Source: Sphingomonas sanguinis
Lineage (GTDB): Bacteria; Pseudomonadota; Alphaproteobacteria; Sphingomonadales; Sphingomonadaceae
DNA length: 64,000 bases
Assembly: GCF_019297835.1 (NCBI RefSeq)
Contig: NZ_CP079203.1
Location: 345,001 to 409,000, forward strand
Reading direction: 5' to 3'
Shown here in pieces: positions 31,808-39,354 of the stretch. Within the stretch, counting starts at the first letter, position 1. Every line of letters starts with the position of its first letter. The translations under genes and the position numbers were made by a program. Under the pieces are notes generated by a model. It was not told the DNA's origin. It saw nothing but the letters and a program-made list of their open reading frames with translations, and did not search any database.

Positions 31808-32380
31808 TTAAGACGATAGGTGCTGAGCCAGTATCAGCCCACCGATCACGATCAAGACGAAGCCACCGAGGATCCCAGCATATCGCCCGAGGTAAGGCCC
31901 GATATGCTTACCCAACATGACGCCGATGGTAGCCATCAGCGTGGTCGTGCCGCCAATAACCATGCAGGCAGCCCAGATGTTGACGTCCATTAAGGCCAGG
32001 GTCACACCGACGGCCGCCGCATCGACACTCGTCGCGATCGCCGTTGCAGCAAGCCGCAGCATGCTGGGCTTAGTCTTGCTGTCGATTTGGTGTGCATCGC
32101 CTTCACTCGTCCAGGCTTCCCGGATCGTATAGGCACCAACGGCAAACAGCAGCGTGAACGCGACCCAATGGTCGTAATCGGCAATCCAGTCATTCAACGC
32201 AAAGCCAAGCAGCCAGCCAAGTGCAGGCGTCAGAGCCTCGAAAAAGCCGAACACAATGCCGACTTTAACAGCATCACGAAGGCGGGCTCGCCCTTCGGTC
32301 GCCCCTTTGCCCAACGCCGCCGCGAAGGCATCGACAGACAGGCTTGCGCCCAAAGCGCCAAGGGTCAGAATTCCGGGCAT
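31808..32380 (-). CDS. mntP: Manganese exporter MntP
   Basis: This inner-membrane protein of 190 residues has six hydrophobic segments in two repeats. Each repeat opens with the conserved Asp signature (SLSVDAFAAALGKGA near the N-terminus and IATSVDAAAVGVTLA in the second half). It exports Mn(II) to prevent toxicity. The start at 32380 gives the normal family N-terminus; the frame continues upstream, but only across the riboswitch. A yybP-ykoY element lies 70 bp upstream, which fits Mn-induced expression. Confidence 0.92.
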   Translation of the reverse strand: MPGILTLGALGASLSVDAFAAALGKGATEGRARLRDAVKVGIVFGFFEALTPALGWLLGFALNDWIADYDHWVAFTLLFAVGAYTIREAWTSEGDAHQIDSKTKPSMLRLAATAIATSVDAAAVGVTLALMDVNIWAACMVIGGTTTLMATIGVMLGKHIGPYLGRYAGILGGFVLIVIGGLILAQHLSS

Positions 32381-32450
32381 CACGTCATTACTCAGGGCCA
32401 GCAAACCAAACGATGCATGCACCCGTGGCCACAAAGCGGAGTGCTGCATC

Positions 32451-32552
32451 ATTGGTCTCGCCGGGCAGGACGAACCTGCTGCTACCGCCACGAGCCGATG
32501 GCTCAAGGATGTTGACGGCAACCCCGCTACTGCGGGTAGCTACTCCCCAAGG
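32451..32552 (-). ncRNA. yybP-ykoY manganese riboswitch
   Basis: Read on the minus strand, the segment begins CCTTGGGGAGTAGCTACC and ends CCCGGCGAGACCAA. The outer helix TTGG/CCAA closes it, and CCGTCAACA lies between internal hairpins. GGGGAGTAG and GGCGAGACC are the two conserved strands of the yybP-ykoY motif. It is placed directly upstream of mntP, the most common target of this Mn-sensing RNA. Confidence 0.85.
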
Positions 32553-33015
32553 ATGACGGCCCAATATATGGCGACACGCATTGGCTCCATACGATAAATG
32601 CGATCAATTCGATCCGATTAATCGAGAGCAAGTGCTGGGCACGGTACCGAAGGCTCGATCTTAACGTTCTTCGTATGGAAAACCGTCCCCCGGACTCTCA
32701 TGCCCACAGCAGAATAGGAGCGCTGGAGCGCCGCTGCCTTTTTCGCGATTGCTCGTCACATCTTCCAGGCGCAGGACGGTGATCATCGCCTTCGGGTGGA
32801 GGCCGATTGTCACGTGGTCGCTGGTCGAACAGCTTGACGGCCGCCTATAATATCGTCTGCGGCTCGCCATCAAATCGGGCTCGTTTACACATGTGCTCGA
32901 TATGCCCAAGGGTTACCGTAAGCCGCTCTAACGTTCTGATAAGGGTCTGTTTCCCATGGGTTTAGGCTAAAAAGAGGCTTGATAAGCCGCGCTGGCCACC
33001 CCCTTATCACAAGGT
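32553..33015. other. Gene-free stretch with probable mntP promoter
   Basis: The part next to the riboswitch must carry its promoter (minus strand). A minus-strand frame at 32661-32909 (82 codons) has no recognisable family, no clear ribosome-binding site and an unusual composition, so I do not call it a gene. Nothing else is recognisable. Confidence 0.5.
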
Positions 33016-33037
33016 CCGGCAGCGCGGAGGCTGCCGG
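33016..33037 (-). terminator. Stem-loop after the chemoreceptor gene
   Basis: CCGGCAGC and GCTGCCGG form a perfect 8-bp GC-rich stem with a 6-base loop, nine bases past the stop codon of the gene at 33046. No T-tract follows. Confidence 0.55.
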
Positions 33038-33045
33038 GGATCTTT

Positions 33046-34866
33046 TCAAAATTCCGACCAATCCTCCGAGAGTGCTGCGCTGCCTCCTGAGACAAGACGC
33101 ATTGCAGGTTTCGGGGCCAGCCGAGCCGTTGAGTCAATAGCTTGGTTCGCACGGATCCCTGACGTGTCAATCCGGAAGCGAGCGACATGCCCCGCCAGCT
33201 CGTCCGCCTTGTCCGTCAGCTCACGAGCCGCAGCAGTCGTTTCTTCAACCATAGCCGCGTTGCGCTGGGTAACGCCGTCCATTTCCTCGACTGCGACATT
33301 GACCTGACCCAAGCCACTAGCCTGCTGCTCCGCCGAGTTGGCCAGGCTATTGATCAGTGTCGTGATCTCTTGGACTCGAACGATGATCTGATCGAGGGAG
33401 CGCCCTGTCTGCGCCACCAGTTCAACGCCGGCCCCGATCTGCTCATTGCTGGCGACGATCCGCGACTTCACGTCTTTGGCCGCATCTGCCGAGCGCTGCG
33501 CCAGCGCCCGAACTTCGGAGGCGACGACAGCGAAGCCCTTGCCCGCGTCACCGGCACGCGCCGCCTCGACTCCGGCGTTCAGCGCCAACAGATTGGTCTG
33601 GAACGCGATGCCATCGATCACGCTAATTATTTCCGAGATCTCATGGCTGGACCGCTCGATACCGCTCATCGCTGCGACTGCATCGCGGACGACCTGCCCA
33701 CCATTTTGCGCAGCGCTGCTGGCGTCTGCTGCCACCGTATCGGCACGTTTCGCGTCAGATGCCGAACGCCCCACCATGTCCGTGATCTGCTGCATTGAAG
33801 CAGCCGTCTCTTCCAAGCTAGCGGCCTGCTGCTCAGTACGTTGGGACAAGTCCTCGGACGCGGAGCGAATCTCTCCCGAAGCCGCACGAAGGCCTTCGGA
33901 AACACCGCTCACCGCGATCATCGCCTGTTCAACCTGAGCCATGGCGTTGTTGAAGTCGGTGGCCAGCGACGCAAAGGGCTCATCAAGTGTGACATGGATC
34001 CGAGCGGTCAAATCACCGGCCGCCAATGACTGCATGCCCGCGCCGATCGTGGTGACGATCAGTGCCGCTTGCTCTTCTTTCTGACGGTCGGCCTGTGCAA
34101 GTTGGTCACGCAATGCCGCGGCCGCACGCATCATCTCCCCCACCTCGTCTCGAGCATCGTTCGCAGGGATGGCAACGGTGCGCTCCCCTGCCGCCAGCTT
34201 GCCAAGCATGCCGCTCATGGCGCCCACAGGACGTGCGACAAGGCGAACCAACAGGATCAGCATGGCGATGGTCAGCAGAGCAACCGCCAACACCGTCCCG
34301 ATCATGATGCGGTGACTGGTGACGTAATTAGCCTCTGCCTCTTCAACCAGCGCGTCGATAGCGCGGGACTGTTTGAGACGCAGCGTGTCAGCCGCCTTGT
34401 TGACGGTCACGAAATAGGGTCGCGCGATCCGGAAAAGCTCTATCGCCTTTGGCGACCCTGACGCGGCCGCCTGTAATGTTTCATTGGCGTGGGACTGATA
34501 CTCATTCCAATCGCGGACGAAGGTATCGAGCGCGGTTCGTGTTTCGTCGTCAGCCAGACGTGGACGAAGCCAGCGCGACCGCTCCGCTATCTGGTCCCGC
34601 AGCTCGTCCAACCGCCGTTGCGCAACGGCACGATCTTCACGCGTAACAGATAAGAGATGCTGGCCGACGGTGGCGCGATACGTCGCTGTACTAGCGTTGA
34701 TGACAGCGATCGCCTCGAACTGGGACCGCTGTTCACCACCCAGATTGACCGCAACGTCGCGCATATCGCCCAAGCGAACGACGGCGAGTGCCGCTAGCCC
34801 CATGAGCGCGATCAGCAGAATGGAAAAGCACGCGATGAGCTTTCCGGAGATGCGGAGATTTTGCAC
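33046..34866 (-). CDS. Methyl-accepting chemotaxis protein with C-terminal xWxxF tail
   Basis: This 606-residue transmembrane chemoreceptor has TM1 (about 11-31), a periplasmic four-helix-bundle sensor (about 35-185) and TM2 (about 188-210). A HAMP domain (about 211-265) and a long signalling coiled coil follow. The coiled coil has the hairpin tip [20 protein letters not shown] and the downstream [19 protein letters not shown]. The protein ends EDWSEF, matching the xWxxF pentapeptide that tethers CheR/CheB in some receptors. The start is GTG at 34866 after an AGGGA motif. No che genes are nearby. Confidence 0.93.
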   Translation of the reverse strand: MQNLRISGKLIACFSILLIALMGLAALAVVRLGDMRDVAVNLGGEQRSQFEAIAVINASTATYRATVGQHLLSVTREDRAVAQRRLDELRDQIAERSRWLRPRLADDETRTALDTFVRDWNEYQSHANETLQAAASGSPKAIELFRIARPYFVTVNKAADTLRLKQSRAIDALVEEAEANYVTSHRIMIGTVLAVALLTIAMLILLVRLVARPVGAMSGMLGKLAAGERTVAIPANDARDEVGEMMRAAAALRDQLAQADRQKEEQAALIVTTIGAGMQSLAAGDLTARIHVTLDEPFASLATDFNNAMAQVEQAMIAVSGVSEGLRAASGEIRSASEDLSQRTEQQAASLEETAASMQQITDMVGRSASDAKRADTVAADASSAAQNGGQVVRDAVAAMSGIERSSHEISEIISVIDGIAFQTNLLALNAGVEAARAGDAGKGFAVVASEVRALAQRSADAAKDVKSRIVASNEQIGAGVELVAQTGRSLDQIIVRVQEITTLINSLANSAEQQASGLGQVNVAVEEMDGVTQRNAAMVEETTAAARELTDKADELAGHVARFRIDTSGIRANQAIDSTARLAPKPAMRLVSGGSAALSEDWSEF

Positions 34867-35938
34867 GGAGGCAGTCCCTTCGATCCGTTGGCGCCCCCCA
34901 GCGCAGGGCGCGCCAACTGCCTGCCCCGAGTTAACGTTATGCTATTGATCAGAGTTAATATGGATTAATGATGGTAGTGCGGTGGCAGTGCGCTTCGTTT
35001 GGAGAGTACGCCAACTGCGAGACACGCTAGCAGCACCATCACCAGCGTAAGCGGCGCAGATTTGAACCCAGTCCCAGAACGCGGTGCCGCTTGCTGATCT
35101 TGCCCGCGAGTCCGGCCTGCGGACGCTATTACTCAAGTTAGACGCATGCCGGAGGTTGGTCGAATTTGGCAGACATCATGGCAGGAACCCCCCAAGAGCG
35201 CTCCCATCGCTAAGCCGGGCCTTTGCTGCTGCAAAGATCCGCATGACTGAATGTCGGACGTCGGAAAGTGGGCAGGGGCGTTGAATGACCGATATTGGGT
35301 CTTACGCGTCGTGACTGGCCGCCGACCGCTGCGGGATACTCCGGGGCGAATTTTCGCGTTACAGGTCGTTCCCTACGCCATGTTCAAATGCGCGGTCGCC
35401 GTTGGGATGAGGTCGCTGGCAAAGCTCTCTCCTCTCGAGGCGGACTTTACATCGGCATGGTCCCATTCGAGGGAAGCATGTCAGCCCGCACGGGAATTGG
35501 GCGAACTTTTATGCCCCGCTTTGCCTCTACGGATCAGTCTCGGGTGCAATTCTGTCTCGAACCTCCCCTTTTTGCTGGGGCCGGTTGCAAAAGCATATGC
35601 ATGTCAAAAACTTCATCAAGACAGCAGCGACGCACGATCAGTGACGTTTCATCGGACGGCCAATTGGCACCAAGCTGTAATGGCGGAATAAGACGGTAAA
35701 TCGCTCTTGTGTATCCGATGGGCAATCTACGTCCAAAAATGTCCAAAATGATAACAACAGAATGCTTAGCGAGGAGTTTGTGTGGCTTTCCTGCACGATG
35801 TGGCTCGTAATTTGATCTATGTATCAAATGTCATTTGTGTGGAGCTGTCACGTTGCTGAAATATTCCCGGGTCGCTTGACGCCAATATGACCAGATGCCG
35901 AACCGCTTGGGGGCGGTGGCACACAAGGGGGTAACGTG
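34867..35938. other. 1.07-kb stretch without a supported gene
   Basis: Several open frames of 60-146 codons exist (for example 35084-35284 and 35251-35691), but none has a recognisable domain, a good start or consistent codon use. The segment 35230-35310 reads like an eroded dispersed sequence. The last 240 bp are AT-rich and contain the receptor promoter region and overlapping palindromes. No RNA gene is recognised. Confidence 0.5.
35812..35837. promoter_or_regulatory. Overlapping palindromes upstream of the Oar-like receptor
   Basis: TTGAT-N6-ATCAA (35812-35827) overlaps CAAATG-T-CATTTG (35825-35837), a perfect 6-1-6 palindrome, about 100 bp before the receptor start. Such symmetrical sites often bind dimeric regulators; LacI- or MarR-type repressors are common near receptor genes. 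The 6-base spacer rules out an FNR site. Function is inferred. Confidence 0.4.
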
Positions 35939-38900
35939 ATGAAACAAGGATGTTTCTCGCGCAGGGTTCTGCGCGGGGGTGTGGCTTTGCAGGCCCTGGC
36001 GATGGTCGGTGCCGGCATCGGTGCGGTCGCACTGGCCACGCCAGCGATGGCGCAGGACTATACCACAGGCGCGATCTCGGGCACGGTCGTCGATACCGCC
36101 AACAAGCCGGTGGCAGGTGTGACCGTAACTCTGCGCTCCAAGGCGCAGAATCAGGTGCGTACCTTCGTGTCGTCGGCCACTGGCCGCTTCTCGGCCGTGG
36201 GGCTTGTCCCGGGTCTGTACGACGTGACGACCGAAGGCGCCAATTACGCGACCCATACGGACACGATAACGGTTGCCGCCGCGCAGGAAAACCGGGTCAC
36301 CTTGACCGTCGTCGCCAAGGATGCGCCCGCCAATGAGGTGGTCGTCACCGGCCAGCGTGTCCGCGAGGATTTCACCAAGACCACGACGGGCATCAACCTC
36401 GATGTGGTTGCGACCGCCGCGCAATTGCCGATCGGTCGATCGGTAACGGCGTTGGCGCTGCTGGCGCCGGGCGCCGTCGCGGGTGCCCCCGGCTTTGGCA
36501 ACGTGGCGTCGCTCGGCGGATCGTCGGTGGCAGAGAACGCCTATTACATCAATGGCCTGAACATCACCAACCCGGACACCTATGTCGGATCCGCGCGGGT
36601 GCCGTTCGACTTCTATCAGACGGTCGACGTGCAGACGGCGGGTTATGCCGCCGAGTTCGGTCGCGCGACGGGTGGCGTCATCAACGCCACGACCAAGTCG
36701 GGCACGAACACCCCGATGATGGCGATCCACGGCAATTTTGATGAGACGGGGCTGCAATCCAGCAATCCGAACATTGGTGCAGCCACCAACCCGTCGACCA
36801 TCGGTCGACTGGCGCATACCGCCACCCAGGCCCTGAGCATCGAAGCCGGTGGTCCGATCATCAAGGACCATATCTTCCTATACGGTCTGTATCAGGCCAA
36901 TGATATCGTAGGTAAGAGCGCCTCGCCGCTTTCCAATTACTATCAGCGCACGATCAGCACGGATCCCTTCTACGGCGGCAAGCTGGACGTCTACGTCAAT
37001 CCGACCCAGCATCTGGAATTCACGCTGTTCGATACGCGCCAGACGACGCGCACCGACAGCTATACCTTCACGCCCAATTCCAGTTTCACCGGCGGCACAC
37101 CGGGCAAATATACCGGCAGTCAGAATTACAAGCAGGGCGGCCTTAACTGGGTCGGGCGGTACACGGGCAGCATCACCGACTTCTTCCAGATTTCGGGCGC
37201 CTATGGCATCAGCCGTGACTCGAGCAACACGTTGCCGCTGGACACTGCATCCTATTATGTGATCGATCGCCGCACCGCGACGACGGGTGGTCTGCCGCAG
37301 GTGATCTCGGCACAGCCCTATAGTGGCAATTCGATCAACAACACGCAGCGCAAATTCTATCGGATCGATGGCGACCTTCGGTTCGAGGCACTGGGGCGCC
37401 ATCATATCCGCTTCGGTCTGGACAATGAGGACGTCAGCGAAACCAAAATTTCGACGCTGAATGGCGGTCTTCCGATCATCTATGACTATCGCAACACCGG
37501 CGCACGGCTGACCTATGAACGTCTGGGCGGGTTCGTCTCCGGCCAGGACCGCGCCTATTATGTGCAGGATTCGTGGGAACCGGCGCGGGGCCTGACGATC
37601 AACCTGGGCGTGCGCGACGACGAGTTCCAGCAGTATAACCTGTCGGGACAGCGCTATTTGTCTTTGAAGGACAATATCGCGGCACGCGCCGGGTTCAGCT
37701 GGACGCCCGGCGGCGACTCCCGCTTCCGCTTCAACGGCAGCTATGGCCGCTACTTCATCCCGCCGGCGATGAACCTGGGTTTCCGCGGTCGCGACCTCTA
37801 TTTCCGGGAATATTTCGCCTATCCGACCGGCTTCACGGCGGCCAATTTCCCGGTCAATCCGAATACCGGCCTGCCTCTGGCCAATTTCGGTCCTGCGCTG
37901 ACCAACCTGGCGGGAGCGGGCTATGGTTCGGCCTGTCCGACGGATATTTCGGCCGCGCCGGGCAATCCGATCAACGGGGCGGCAACCTGCCTGATCTATG
38001 GTGCGGGCATTCAGGATCCGGCGGCGGCGAAGCTGGCCGTCGGAGCCAAGCCGACCTATGAGGACGAGTTCGTCCTGGGGGCGCATTTCCGGGTGACCGA
38101 GCTATTCTCCGTCGGCCTGACGGGGACGTATCGCAATCTGGGCCGCGTGTCCGAGGATACCGATTTCGCGCCTTTCCTCGCCAATTATTATTGCAACGGC
38201 GGCGCGAACGCGTCGGCCACGCAGTGCGATTTCTATCAGAACAACAGCACCTATTATATCTGGAACCCCGGTCGCTCGTCGCAAACCGTCCGCGACTGGG
38301 TCGACCCGACCAAGTCGGTGACGTTGACGGGTCTCGCCTTCCCCAAGCCCAAGCGTCAATATGAGGCCCTGGTCTTCGACTGGAAGCGGGCGGATGACGG
38401 CGTCTGGGCGCTGCAAGGCTCGATCACCGTGTCGCGCTCCTACGGTAATTACGAGGGCACGGTGAAGTCCGACGCGGGCAACGGCACCCAGTCCGACGCG
38501 GGGTCGACGCAGGATTACGATTATCTCGGTCTGACCGACTATTCGACGGGCCTGCTACCCAATGACCGGACGTTCGTGTTGAAGACGTTCGGCAGCTATC
38601 ACGTCACCGACAATCTGTTGTTCGGTACCAATGTGCTGGTCCAGTCGCCGACGCGGCTGAGCTGCCTGGGTTATCATCCGACCGATCCCAATGCGGCCGG
38701 GTATAATGCCTCGAGCTTCTATTGCGCCTATGGAGCGCTCAACTCGAACGGCAATTATACGATGACGCAGCCGTCGCCGCGCGGCACGGGTCTGCGGACG
38801 CAGTGGGTCAAGCAGATCGATCTGTCGTTCCGCTATCGGTTGCCGGAAGCGTGGGGCTTCAAGAACTTCGTTCTGCGGGCCGATGCCTTCAACGTCTTCA

Positions 38901-39043
38901 ATTCGCAGCCGATCACGCAGCGTTACGTGCAGCATGAAAACGCCAAGTCGGGTTCGGAATTTACCCCCGATCCGCTCTATGGCACGCCTTACGGCTATCT
39001 GAACCCGCGCTCGGTGCGGCTGGGCTTCGACATTCTCTTCTGA
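35939..39043 (+). CDS. TonB-dependent receptor, Oar-like, with carboxypeptidase-regulatory-like domain
   Basis: This 1034-residue outer-membrane receptor has a signal peptide (about 1-39, ATPAMAQ). An N-terminal beta-sandwich of the CarboxypepD_reg type follows (about 45-125, GAISGTVVDTANKPVAGVTV). Then come the plug (about 135-250, VVVTGQRVRED ... GGVINATTKSG) and a beta-barrel ending in the aromatic SVRLGFDILF. This architecture takes up large oligosaccharides or peptides in sphingomonads. ATG 35939 follows AAGGGGG. A strong terminator lies downstream. The GH92 enzyme next in line suggests a glycan substrate. Confidence 0.92.
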   Translation: MKQGCFSRRVLRGGVALQALAMVGAGIGAVALATPAMAQDYTTGAISGTVVDTANKPVAGVTVTLRSKAQNQVRTFVSSATGRFSAVGLVPGLYDVTTEGANYATHTDTITVAAAQENRVTLTVVAKDAPANEVVVTGQRVREDFTKTTTGINLDVVATAAQLPIGRSVTALALLAPGAVAGAPGFGNVASLGGSSVAENAYYINGLNITNPDTYVGSARVPFDFYQTVDVQTAGYAAEFGRATGGVINATTKSGTNTPMMAIHGNFDETGLQSSNPNIGAATNPSTIGRLAHTATQALSIEAGGPIIKDHIFLYGLYQANDIVGKSASPLSNYYQRTISTDPFYGGKLDVYVNPTQHLEFTLFDTRQTTRTDSYTFTPNSSFTGGTPGKYTGSQNYKQGGLNWVGRYTGSITDFFQISGAYGISRDSSNTLPLDTASYYVIDRRTATTGGLPQVISAQPYSGNSINNTQRKFYRIDGDLRFEALGRHHIRFGLDNEDVSETKISTLNGGLPIIYDYRNTGARLTYERLGGFVSGQDRAYYVQDSWEPARGLTINLGVRDDEFQQYNLSGQRYLSLKDNIAARAGFSWTPGGDSRFRFNGSYGRYFIPPAMNLGFRGRDLYFREYFAYPTGFTAANFPVNPNTGLPLANFGPALTNLAGAGYGSACPTDISAAPGNPINGAATCLIYGAGIQDPAAAKLAVGAKPTYEDEFVLGAHFRVTELFSVGLTGTYRNLGRVSEDTDFAPFLANYYCNGGANASATQCDFYQNNSTYYIWNPGRSSQTVRDWVDPTKSVTLTGLAFPKPKRQYEALVFDWKRADDGVWALQGSITVSRSYGNYEGTVKSDAGNGTQSDAGSTQDYDYLGLTDYSTGLLPNDRTFVLKTFGSYHVTDNLLFGTNVLVQSPTRLSCLGYHPTDPNAAGYNASSFYCAYGALNSNGNYTMTQPSPRGTGLRTQWVKQIDLSFRYRLPEAWGFKNFVLRADAFNVFNSQPITQRYVQHENAKSGSEFTPDPLYGTPYGYLNPRSVRLGFDILF

Positions 39044-39071
39044 TCGAACGGTGCCGTCGAGAAAGGGGGGC

Positions 39072-39101
39072 GGGGGCGTTTGCCTTCGCCCCCTCATTTT
39101 T
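39072..39101 (+). terminator. Rho-independent terminator after the receptor gene
   Basis: A 7-bp stem of G and C (GGGGGCG with CGCCCCC) with an 8-base loop is followed by TCATTTTTC. It lies 29 bp beyond the receptor stop. This is the clearest intrinsic terminator in the window. Confidence 0.8.
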
Positions 39102-39285
39102 CTGGGTCGGTGTCGAAGCGCGGCTGCCTGGGCTGGATCTCTTGGCGGATCATGGCGGCATAGAATGCCCTGATCGGCGGCTCGGTGTTCATTCGGGCAT
39201 CTAACGGATCGGATATGACGATGAACCGATCCGGCTCCGACGCCTGCTTTACGACGACGGGTTTGACCTTCATCCAAACAGTCAT
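39094..39285 (-). CDS. Small hypothetical protein (63 aa)
   Basis: This short frame lies between two plus-strand genes and is not a shadow of either. It starts MTVWMKVKPVVVKQASEPDR and has a high third-position GC content like the neighbours, which supports coding. No ribosome-binding site is obvious and no family is recognised. Its 3' end runs into the terminator stem, which could act in both directions. It could equally be a chance frame. Confidence 0.35.
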   Translation of the reverse strand: MTVWMKVKPVVVKQASEPDRFIVISDPLDARMNTEPPIRAFYAAMIRQEIQPRQPRFDTDPEK

Positions 39286-39354
39286 GTGTCTGTAAAAATT
39301 GGCGTTCACCCACGCCTCTTCTATAATGCGCGAAGCAGGGATGGGGGTGATCGG

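Noticed and set aside
32381..32521. 47-residue N-terminal extension of MntP
   Set aside because: It overlaps the riboswitch, and the family N-terminus starts at 32380.
35812..35827. TTGAT...ATCAA as a second FNR box
   Set aside because: The spacer is six bases, not four.
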